NCBI GenBank assembly: GCA_005879255.1
Contig: VBKY01000368.1
Span: 1-5,518, forward strand
DNA: 5,518 nucleotides
Reading direction: 5' to 3'
Origin: Deltaproteobacteria bacterium
GTDB taxonomy: Bacteria; Desulfobacterota_B; Binatia; UBA9968
In this document: positions 1 to 5,329 of the stretch, in pieces
Numbering within the stretch: position 1 is the first letter of the stretch
Layout of the letters: the number at the start of each line of letters is the position of its first letter
Made by a program: the position numbers and the translations under genes
Notes under the pieces: generated by a model
What the model was told of the DNA's origin: nothing
Seen by the model: the letters and a program-made list of their open reading frames with translations, nothing else
Databases searched by the model: none

Positions 1-996
1 ATCGCCTTGGCTCTCATTATCTGCGGCGCTTCTGCCGGTAAGGTTTTCGCGGCCGCAGCGGATTCCCTCGATCAACTTTATGAGAAGGCAAAAAAGGAAG
101 GAAAGATTACGCTTTATGCGCCGTTATCCCCGCAGACGATGTCGGTTATTCCGCCTGCGTTCATGAAGCGCTTTCCCGGCGTGACGGTCGATCATATCGA
201 CGCCACGAGCGATAGGCTGATCGCACGAGTGCTCGCCGAGCAGAAGGGAGGACGCGTCATTGCCGACGTCATAAGCGGAGCGCTGACCTATTTGCCGCAG
301 ATCCTGGACCTGAAAATCGTCGAGCACGTCGTCATACCCGAGGCAGCAGCGTATCCGGCCCAGTTGAAAGGTGACCTTTGGGTCGCCACGGATACGCAAT
401 TCTACATTGCCGGATGGAACACCAATCTGGTCAAGAAAGGCGAAGAGCCAAAAAGCTACGAGGAGCTCGCGAACTCTAAATGGAAAGATAGCATCATGGG
501 CGAGCCGCGCGATTACCAAATGCTGGTCGGATTTGCCAAACGAAAATACAATAACGATGAAAAGGCGATCGATCTGTTCAAGAAAATCGCCGCCAATCAA
601 GTGGAGTTTCATCGGGGGCATTCGCAGTTAACCGAGTTCCTCATGGCCGGTCAGCGCGCCATTTGTTTTACTTGCTACTCGCACCATTTCCCTATGCGCA
701 TGAAAAAAGGCGCTCCGATTCAACCGCTAATGACGGAAGGTGTGGGCGAAGTCGGCGGCTCTGTAATGGTAATGAAGGGAGCCCCACATCCCAACGCCGC
801 ACTACTCTGGGTTCGCTGGGCCGTCAGTGAAGAAGGACAGAAGGTTTATGCTCAAGCGGGCGAAACTCCTGCTCATCCCAAAGTGGAACCCTTGGAAAAA
901 ATCCGGCCTGCGACACCTTACATGCTGACCATCGACGACGTGAGAGAGTTTCCGAAGTATGAGAAAACGTGGAAGGAAATCTTTCAGATCCGTTGA
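1..996 (+). CDS. Extracellular solute-binding protein of an ABC transporter, 5' partial
   Basis: Periplasmic substrate-capture component of an ABC importer, in the FutA/AfuA-like 'Fe3+-type' binding protein group (SBP_bac family). The frame is open to base 1. The first visible residues are the hydrophobic end of a signal peptide with an Ala-rich cleavage region (VFAAAADS), so the true start lies left of the window; the TTG at base 7 is only the first possible start codon inside it. Counting from that TTG, family landmarks are YEKAKKEGKITLYAP (25-39), a helix ending in FPGVTVDHIDA (56-66), AEQKGGRVIADV (78-89), the hinge-like GWNTNLV (136-142) and SYEELANSKWK (150-160). Late landmarks are PHPNAALLWVRWAVSEEGQ (260-278) and the C-terminal KYEKTWKEIF. 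The paired tyrosines that bind iron in true ferric-binding proteins are not seen; that area reads CFTCYSHHFP (220-229). The ligand is therefore unknown and may be organic. No permease or ATPase gene is in the window. The family call is firm, the substrate is not. Confidence 0.9.
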   Translation: MALALIICGASAGKVFAAAADSLDQLYEKAKKEGKITLYAPLSPQTMSVIPPAFMKRFPGVTVDHIDATSDRLIARVLAEQKGGRVIADVISGALTYLPQILDLKIVEHVVIPEAAAYPAQLKGDLWVATDTQFYIAGWNTNLVKKGEEPKSYEELANSKWKDSIMGEPRDYQMLVGFAKRKYNNDEKAIDLFKKIAANQVEFHRGHSQLTEFLMAGQRAICFTCYSHHFPMRMKKGAPIQPLMTEGVGEVGGSVMVMKGAPHPNAALLWVRWAVSEEGQKVYAQAGETPAHPKVEPLEKIRPATPYMLTIDDVREFPKYEKTWKEIFQIR

Positions 997-1060
997 AATT
1001 CGGGAGCGGTCTTCCAGCTGACCGGCCGCGGCAGCCGTTCGACAGAAAATTTTTTTCATC

Positions 1061-1147
1061 GACGCTGACGGCTATCGGCTGCACGCGATCGCCAAACATT
1101 TGGGAGTGTATTACGCGATGGTGAGCCGCAGGCTCAAACAGCTCGAA
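1061..1147 (+). pseudogene. C-terminal HTH remnant of a REP-associated (IS200-like/Y1) transposase
   Basis: The + frame through 1061-1147 encodes DADGYRLHAIAKHLGV followed by YYAMVSRRLKQLE. This is the layout of the C-terminal helix-turn-helix found after the Y1 catalytic domain of many REP-associated tyrosine transposases (RAYTs), typically G-Y-x-L-x-E-I-A-x-H-L-G-V-H-Y-x-T-V-S-R. The catalytic part (His-hydrophobic-His motif and the tyrosine helix) is absent. The same frame meets a TGA at 1019-1021, just inside the gap after the binding protein gene. There is no plausible start ahead of the motif; the first in-frame start-like codon, TTG at 1100, already lies inside the helix-turn-helix. 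I read this as a leftover of a decayed element. An unrelated small HTH protein is possible but less likely given the missing start. The assignment rests on motif recognition from memory. Confidence 0.55.
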
Positions 1148-1172
1148 ATTCGAGTTAGGATACGGCAGAGTA

Positions 1173-1186
1173 GTATTGCAAGACCT
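1173..1186 (+). repeat. Copy 1 of a 14-base dispersed word (GTATTGCAAGACCT)
   Basis: This is an exact match to positions 3822-3835. It lies 26 bases after the transposase-like HTH remnant, where a RAYT reading frame would be expected to end. Both copies are in intergenic sequence on the + strand and are followed by pyrimidine-rich bases. This suggests a dispersed, element-derived repeat, but two copies in one window cannot prove it. Confidence 0.5.
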
Positions 1187-1374
1187 ACCCCCTATGGATC
1201 GCGTGCTCATGCATCTGACCAGGGCGCGCGCTTAAGGGGAATTTGCGAAAATCTCGAGCGTCCCCTGCGGATCTTTATCTGGGCGGAAAACGAGGCCGGG
1301 CGTTACGAGACATGTTTGCGAGCTGTGGCGGCGGCGGTCCATCCCGCATGACAAAGCTCGCGTTTCAATGTTCT

Positions 1375-1380
1375 GAGGAG
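1375..1380 (+). promoter_or_regulatory. Shine-Dalgarno site of the amidohydrolase gene
   Basis: GAGGAG ends five bases before the ATG at 1386, a good match in sequence and spacing. An in-frame ATG at 1368 is followed two codons later by TGA, so it cannot be the start; this fixes the start at 1386. Confidence 0.75.
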
Positions 1381-1385
1381 TTGCC

Positions 1386-2471
1386 ATGGAAATCATCGAT
1401 GCCGATGGTCATGTGAACGATATTGCGGATCAAGAAGCGATCGCCAAATACATGCCGGCGGGGAATCGCTCGTCGCAGATTTTTCCGGTGCTCGATCATC
1501 TCCATTTTCACTATCTGCGTCCCGACGGAAATCGCGTCGGCTTGGAAAACCCCGGGCCGGAGGAATGGGTGCGGTTTCTGGACGAGACGAGTATATCGCG
1601 CAGCGTGCTCTATCCGACATTCGGCCTGGCCGTCGGCCGGTTTGTCGCCGAGCATTGGGCCATAGCTGCTTGCCGAGCGTACAACACCTGGCTCTACGAA
1701 AAGTTCACCAGCAAGAGCTTCCGGCTGAAAGGCATGGCGCTGCTGCCGATTCAGGACGTCGAGGCTGCAGTGGCGGAACTGCATCGCGCGGTCACCGAGT
1801 TTGGGATGGTTGGCGGCATGCTGCCGTCGAACGGCGAGGGAATCAAAGATCACCTCGGCGCGAAAGTGTACTGGCCGATCTACCAGGAAGCGGAAAAGCT
1901 CGGCTGCGCCTTGGCGGTGCACGTCGGTTCTTTGCATCACCTTGGCATGGATGGGTTTAGCACCTACTATCCGGTTCACGCCCTTGGTCATCCGTTCGGC
2001 ATCGCCATTCAAGCCGCCGGCATCATGGCGCACGGCATCTTTGACAAGTTTCCGAAAGTTCGCGTCGCTTTTCTCGAGGGCGGCTCGACGTGGGTGCCGT
2101 TTTTTATCGATCGGCTCGACCGATCCTATCACGCCGCTCACTTGCAGGTGGATCTTCACAATGAATTGGTCGGCGGCCCGAAGGAAGGCGAGAAGGCGAG
2201 CGATTATCTCAGGCGGCAAATTCGCGAAGGGAGAATGTACGTCGGCTTCGACGTCGATGATGCCGGCCTCGGCTTCGCGGTTCAGAAAGCGGGGCGCGAG
2301 GCGTTTGTATTCGGCAGCGATTTTCCCCACGAAGTCTTCAACGCCGAGAAATGCCGCAGGGAGATCGCCGAACTGTTGTCGCGCAGCGACTTGACGCAAG
2401 CGGATAAAGAAGCTGTCCTCGGCGGCAATGCGCGCCGGTTTTATGGATTGAATGCATCGATATCTGGCTAG
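1386..2471 (+). CDS. Amidohydrolase family protein (PF04909, ACMSD-like metal-dependent hydrolase/decarboxylase)
   Basis: Cytoplasmic TIM-barrel, metal-dependent enzyme of the Amidohydro_2 family, 361 residues, full length for the group. Members hydrolyse or non-oxidatively decarboxylate cyclic and aromatic carboxylic acids (for example ACMSD, gamma-resorcylate and 5-carboxyvanillate decarboxylases). Landmarks are the N-terminal metal motif IIDADGHV (3-10), MALLPIQD (117-124) and ALAVHVG (175-181) with probable metal ligand His179. Further on come GHPFGIAIQ (201-209), FPKVRVAFLEGGSTWVPFF (222-240), FGSDFPH (309-315) with probable catalytic/metal Asp312, and the family-typical end NARRFYGL (348-355). 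The first metal motif is Asp-x-His (D7, H9) rather than the His-x-His of classical ACMSD, a variant common in this family. There is no signal peptide. The start is fixed by a GAGGAG site. A dehydrogenase follows 89 bases later in the same direction, suggesting shared catabolic use. The substrate cannot be read from sequence. Confidence 0.92.
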   Translation: MEIIDADGHVNDIADQEAIAKYMPAGNRSSQIFPVLDHLHFHYLRPDGNRVGLENPGPEEWVRFLDETSISRSVLYPTFGLAVGRFVAEHWAIAACRAYNTWLYEKFTSKSFRLKGMALLPIQDVEAAVAELHRAVTEFGMVGGMLPSNGEGIKDHLGAKVYWPIYQEAEKLGCALAVHVGSLHHLGMDGFSTYYPVHALGHPFGIAIQAAGIMAHGIFDKFPKVRVAFLEGGSTWVPFFIDRLDRSYHAAHLQVDLHNELVGGPKEGEKASDYLRRQIREGRMYVGFDVDDAGLGFAVQKAGREAFVFGSDFPHEVFNAEKCRREIAELLSRSDLTQADKEAVLGGNARRFYGLNASISG

Positions 2472-2560
2472 TTTCCGTTCAAACGTCCAACGGTTCAAGG
2501 TTCGGTTCAAACAAGTTTATTTGGTTGAAAATTTCTTGCCATTGCACATTAAGAAATGAC
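2472..2560 (+). repeat. Spacer with three GTTCAA words
   Basis: The short spacer between amidohydrolase and dehydrogenase carries GTTCAA at 2477, 2493 and 2505; the first and third extend to GTTCAAAC. The arrangement CCAACGGTTCAAGGTTCGG is low-complexity and looks like slippage-type repeat sequence rather than an operator. No terminator hairpin is visible, so read-through from the upstream gene is possible. Confidence 0.4.
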
Positions 2561-3553
2561 ATGGCCGACATCGTCGTTTGCGGTGATCTCGAAGGCGAGA
2601 TCGAAAAAGGCGGTGAGTTGAGCAAGTTAGAAGCTCTCGGCTCCATCGAAATATTCAACGAGTTGGATCCGCCCCGAGAAATCCTCATCCGCAGATTGCG
2701 CGGCGCCCGCGCGGTTTTAGAATTTCGCGGCAGAGCTGCCCTGGATGAAGAGACTTTAAGCCAGTTGCCCGATCTGGAGATGATCGCTTCAACGGGCCCT
2801 CATCGCATCGACATCGAAGCGGCGACCCGATTGGGAATCGTCGTTGCGAATACTCCCGCGGTCTCGACCCCGGCGGTGGCCGATCACGTTTGCGGGCTTG
2901 TGCTTACTCTGGCGCGTCATATCATCAGCGCGGACAGCGCGTTGCGCCGGCGGAGCTGGGAGCCGGTTACGGGATTCAATCTCGCCGGAAGCAACTTCGG
3001 AATTTTAGGTTTGGGCCGCATCGGCAGCGCCGTGGCCGCGCGGATGGCGGCTTTCGACGTGAATTTGATCGCGTGGGGGCCCACCCTCACACCCGAGCGC
3101 GCCGCCGCAGCGCATGCTCGATTCGTCAGCGAAAAAGAGCTCTTTCAGAGTTCCGATATTCTGTCCGTCCACCTGCGTTACAGCGCGTTATCGGATAATT
3201 TTGTCAACGCAACGCGCTTAGCCCTCATGAAACCGACCGCTCTGCTGGTCGATATTTCTCGCGCCGGCGTCGTCAATCGCCAAGATCTCGCGGACGCTCT
3301 CAAGGCGGAGCGATTCGCCGGAGCCGCGATGGATTTGTGCGATCCCTTGCCTGTCTCGATGACCGATCCGATGCTCGACGCGCCGCGAACCGTTCTGACA
3401 CCGCATATGGCATGGCAAACCAGGGAAACGTTTCGCCGCGCCGCCACCATGTCAGTGGAGAACATTTTGAATTATTTTCGCGGCGAACCCAGCCACGTCG
3501 CCAACCCGGACGCGCTGAAAGTTTCGCGCCCAAGATTGCAACCGAGTCGCTAA
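2561..3553 (+). CDS. D-2-hydroxyacid dehydrogenase family protein (NAD-binding)
   Basis: Cytoplasmic NAD(P)-dependent oxidoreductase of the D-isomer 2-hydroxyacid dehydrogenase family, interconverting a 2-hydroxyacid and its 2-oxoacid; 330 residues from ATG 2561. Landmarks in that numbering are ARAVLEFRG (49-57), LPDLEMIASTG (69-79) and the domain link GIVVANTPAVSTPAVADHVC (92-111). The Rossmann motif FGILGLGRIGSAVA (146-159) has glycines 150, 152 and 155. Catalytic Arg206 sits in VHLRYS, ISRAGVV (232-238) is the helix before the active site, and catalytic His282 sits in LTPHMAW. The usual catalytic Glu (as in DVFxxEP) appears as Asp261 in DLCDPLP, a conservative change worth noting. WGPTLTPERAAAA replaces the Asp-containing NAD-ribose loop, as in the subgroup with AWSPNLTPERA. 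An upstream TTG at 2525 adds 12 residues (KISCHCTLRND) without family character and has no good ribosome site, so ATG 2561 is preferred. Family secure, substrate unknown. Confidence 0.9.
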   Translation: MADIVVCGDLEGEIEKGGELSKLEALGSIEIFNELDPPREILIRRLRGARAVLEFRGRAALDEETLSQLPDLEMIASTGPHRIDIEAATRLGIVVANTPAVSTPAVADHVCGLVLTLARHIISADSALRRRSWEPVTGFNLAGSNFGILGLGRIGSAVAARMAAFDVNLIAWGPTLTPERAAAAHARFVSEKELFQSSDILSVHLRYSALSDNFVNATRLALMKPTALLVDISRAGVVNRQDLADALKAERFAGAAMDLCDPLPVSMTDPMLDAPRTVLTPHMAWQTRETFRRAATMSVENILNYFRGEPSHVANPDALKVSRPRLQPSR

Positions 3554-3821
3554 CCGCTTCATGCTCTTTCCGATACGTCGGACCAGCGATGTCCCAGCCG
3601 ATCGGAAAACATCGCCAAATCGATCTGATCATGGAACGATGCGGATCATCGATTTCTGATATTCAAGGCCATGGGCATGCAGCTCACAGTCCGTCCGCTA
3701 CGCAACCGCGTGGCCTGAAACACGAATCGAACGGCATTCTTCGATGAAGGAGCGAATGGGGCGCTCTGCGAAGATTATCGAGAAATGAAAATCTGCCCCC
3801 GTGCTTCCGACCTTATTTGTT

Positions 3822-3835
3822 GTATTGCAAGACCT
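3822..3835 (+). repeat. Copy 2 of the 14-base dispersed word (GTATTGCAAGACCT)
   Basis: Exact second copy of the word at 1173-1186, here directly ahead of a tandem GC-rich repeat. The same word next to a transposase remnant on one side and a repeat cluster on the other fits debris of a REP/RAYT-like element, but this is inference. Confidence 0.5.
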
Positions 3836-3838
3836 GAA

Positions 3839-3868
3839 CCTGGCCGGTTCTTGACCCTGGCCGGTTCT
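3839..3868 (+). repeat. Two-copy tandem repeat, 13-base unit at 17-base period
   Basis: CCTGGCCGGTTCT occurs at 3839-3851 and again at 3856-3868, separated by TGAC. The first unit together with the preceding GAA forms a small inverted repeat, GAACC (3836-3840) against GGTTC (3846-3850), with a 5-base loop. There is no T-run after it, so it does not look like an intrinsic terminator. It could be a fragment of a REP-like palindromic element or a protein-binding site ahead of the propeller gene. Confidence 0.6.
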
Positions 3869-3941
3869 GTTGCTCTCTGCTGTAGTGATGCGTCGTCTGA
3901 TCGTGATAATGTGTCGCTAATGCTTGCCAAGAAAAGATACA

Positions 3942-3948
3942 GGGAGGG
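3942..3948 (+). promoter_or_regulatory. Shine-Dalgarno site deciding the propeller start
   Basis: GGGAGGG lies five bases before ATG 3954. It supports that ATG over the in-frame TTG at 3924, which would put a charged peptide (PRKDTGREP) in front of an otherwise normal signal peptide. Confidence 0.75.
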
Positions 3949-3953
3949 AGCCG

Positions 3954-5024
3954 ATGAAGTCGCGTTCCACGTCCGTGATCGTTGCAGCACTCGCCGCCAT
4001 GATCTCCGCTAGTCCCGCGCAGGCCGGAGGCCTGAAACAGGTCGCAGAAATATCAATTCCCGGTGATCCGATCACCGACATCGGCATTATGGACATCGAC
4101 CAGACGACGGGCCTCGGCTATCTCGCCGACAAGACCAACAAATCCGTCATCGTCTTCGACACCAAGACCGACAAATTCGTCGCGCGGATACCGGGCTTCA
4201 TCGGACGGGTGAAGGATGGCGATGCTTCGGGGCCGAATGGGGTCCTGATCGGCAAGGGCGGCACCGAACTATGGGTGAGCGACGGCGACAGCACGATCAA
4301 GGTGATCGACACCAAGACGAACCAAATCACGGCGACGATCGCCACCGGCGGAACGAAGCGCGCCAACGGGATGGCCATGGGCGAAGACATCGGCGTCGTC
4401 ATCGTCGCCAATTCGAACGACGATCCGCCGTTCCTCAGCGTCATCTCGACTGCGCCCGATCACAAAATCCTGGCGAAGATTCCGATTTCGGACTCCGCTG
4501 AGAACCTGGAGCGCTCCGCCTATCACGCGCCAAGCCGCATGTTCTACACAGCCATCCCGGTATCACGCGCGGACACCACCAAGGGATTGTTGGCGCAGAC
4601 CGATCCCAAAAACGGCAAGCTCGTGAAGCTGCACGAACTCCGGTGTCATCCGCATAGTCTCTCCATCGTCTCGGAGTCGACCATTTTCCTGGGTTGCAGC
4701 AGCGTCCACGGCCCGTCTCCCAAGCCCGGCGGTGACATGGCGATTTTCGATATCGCGGCCGGCAAGGTGGAAACATATCTCACGGGATACGGCGGCAACG
4801 GCGGCTCGACGGTGAATCGCAAACTCGGCCAGTACTACCATTCCACCTCAGGTGGAACCTTGATGGTGGTCGACACCAAGACGAAAAAGGGCCTGCAGCA
4901 GATACCGACGTCGAATGGCGCGCGCTCGCTCGGGGTGAGTCTCGCCAACAATCGCGTCTATGTGGCCACGACAGCGAAGGAGTTGGCCTGCCGTGGATGC
5001 ATCGTGGTGTATGCGCCGGAGTAA
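3954..5024 (+). CDS. Secreted YncE/YVTN-type beta-propeller protein
   Basis: Exported repeat protein, 356 residues from ATG 3954. It begins with a Sec signal peptide: a basic start (MKSR), a hydrophobic core (VIVAALAAMISA) and an AQA cleavage site at about residue 24. The mature part is built of blade repeats of the YVTN/YncE kind. Examples are GLGYLADKTNKSVIVFDTKT (53-72), ELWVSDGDSTIKVIDTKT (105-122), GTLMVVDTKT (301-310) and the closing NNRVYVATT (332-340). The pattern 'small residues, xVxVxDTKTxK' marks the outer strands, and the coding sequence keeps an identical 13-base word at three of them. There are four cysteines in the mature part: C231, C248, and a terminal CRGC pair (C346, C349) that could form a disulfide in the periplasm. 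Such propellers act as binding or electron-transfer-associated scaffolds; here no partner gene is visible. Codon choice looks more GC-rich than the three genes to the left, suggesting a separate origin. The fold is secure, the function unknown. Confidence 0.88.
   Translation: MKSRSTSVIVAALAAMISASPAQAGGLKQVAEISIPGDPITDIGIMDIDQTTGLGYLADKTNKSVIVFDTKTDKFVARIPGFIGRVKDGDASGPNGVLIGKGGTELWVSDGDSTIKVIDTKTNQITATIATGGTKRANGMAMGEDIGVVIVANSNDDPPFLSVISTAPDHKILAKIPISDSAENLERSAYHAPSRMFYTAIPVSRADTTKGLLAQTDPKNGKLVKLHELRCHPHSLSIVSESTIFLGCSSVHGPSPKPGGDMAIFDIAAGKVETYLTGYGGNGGSTVNRKLGQYYHSTSGGTLMVVDTKTKKGLQQIPTSNGARSLGVSLANNRVYVATTAKELACRGCIVVYAPE
4156..4882 (+). repeat. In-gene word TCGACACCAAGAC, three copies
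   Basis: The word occurs at 4156-4168, 4306-4318 and 4870-4882, always in the same codon phase and encoding DTK followed by the first bases of Thr. Copies two and three extend to 16 identical bases (4306-4321 and 4870-4885). The copies mark equivalent outer strands of propeller blades and are compatible with internal duplication or with simple codon bias on a conserved motif. Confidence 0.6.
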
Positions 5025-5052
5025 GGATTTGAGATCTGGCGCACCCGACAAA

Positions 5053-5202
5053 GAATCTCCGCTCGATCGGATGTTTGTCGATTTTGGCGCGACTCCGTTC
5101 TCCAAGACCGTGCCCGTAATGAACAGCGGAGTTGAAGTTCCACAGCGCCCAGGCCTCGGCGCGGACCCGGAGGATGACCTAATTGCACAGTTCAGAGTGT
5201 AA
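5053..5202 (+). pseudogene. C-terminal remnant of an enolase-superfamily (mandelate racemase/muconate lactonizing type) enzyme
   Basis: In the + frame ending with TAA at 5200-5202 the sequence reads ESPLDRMFVDFGATPF, then the key string GVEVPQRPGLGADPEDDLIA and a final QFRV. This is the usual end of mandelate racemase/muconate lactonizing (MR/MLE) enzymes, where the last strand reads like GYVEVPxxPGLGxExDEDxLxRYRV. The barrel domain with its Lys and metal-binding Asp/Glu residues is missing: upstream the frame runs into the propeller gene (stop 5024) in a different phase, so the body of the gene is not here. No ribosome site precedes a start in this piece; the internal ATGs at 5071 and 5119 look accidental. 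I read it as the 3' stump left by a rearrangement that brought in the propeller gene. A small unrelated ORF remains possible. Confidence 0.55.
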
Positions 5203-5329
5203 GTCCGGATCAGTCTTGAGGGTCTTAAGGCTAAGTCTGAACTTTTTGCACGATCAACCGAATCGTGAGACTCGTTACCGGTCCGATTTGTTTAGATATA
5301 CGGACCCCCCAGGATGATAGGGCTGCAAC
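5203..5329. other. Short convergent intergenic region
   Basis: This lies between the + strand enolase-family stump and the end of the minus-strand zinc-ribbon gene. It contains a 6-base inverted repeat, GGTCCG (5280-5285) against CGGACC (5301-5306), with a 15-base A/T-rich loop. The stem is short and no T-run follows on either strand, so a terminator role is only a possibility. Confidence 0.4.

Larger units (their letters stand above)
997..1385. other. Intergenic gap with one gene remnant
   Basis: This 389-base stretch separates the binding protein from the amidohydrolase. It is open in one + frame from 1022 to 1351, but only about 1061-1147 resembles a known protein (transposase tail, listed separately). 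The rest of that frame looks like non-coding drift: rich in Arg and Ala, with no family I recognise. A 14-base word at 1173-1186 recurs at 3822-3835. I see no convincing terminator after 996 and no clear promoter hexamer pair before 1386. Confidence 0.6.
3554..3953. other. 400-base gap without a credible gene
   Basis: The frames here give only short peptides with no recognisable family; a + frame ending at 3747 is mostly an overlap of the dehydrogenase in another frame. What the gap holds is a 14-base word shared with 1173-1186, a tandem GC-rich repeat at 3839-3868, and the leader of the beta-propeller gene. A GATAAT hexamer at 3905-3910 could be a -10 element, but I see no matching -35 box at 16-18 bases, so I do not call a promoter. 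Confidence 0.55.

Noticed and set aside
1235..1266. AGGGGA/TCCCCT inverted repeat before the amidohydrolase
   Set aside because: Six pairs with a 20-base loop and no other signal; within chance for this length.
1801..2394. 197-codon + frame inside the amidohydrolase
   Set aside because: Arg/Ser/Ala-rich out-of-phase shadow with no domain; the amidohydrolase frame carries all the motifs.
1365..2510. Long minus-strand open frame (381 codons) opposite the amidohydrolase
   Set aside because: It mirrors a well-supported gene on the + strand, has no recognisable family, and its composition is what the antisense of a GC-rich gene produces.
2525..2560. Upstream TTG start giving 12 extra residues to the dehydrogenase
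   Set aside because: The added residues do not resemble the family N-terminus and there is no good ribosome site before the TTG; ATG 2561 starts directly at the first beta strand (MADIVVCG).
3337..3747. 136-codon + frame overlapping the dehydrogenase end
   Set aside because: Two thirds lie out of phase in the dehydrogenase gene, and the remainder shows no family features.
3905..3910. GATAAT as a -10 promoter element
   Set aside because: No acceptable -35 hexamer lies 16-18 bases upstream; the TTGACC at 3851 is much too far away.
5280..5306. GGTCCG/CGGACC hairpin as an intrinsic terminator
   Set aside because: The stem is only six pairs with a 15-base loop and there is no T-run on either strand.
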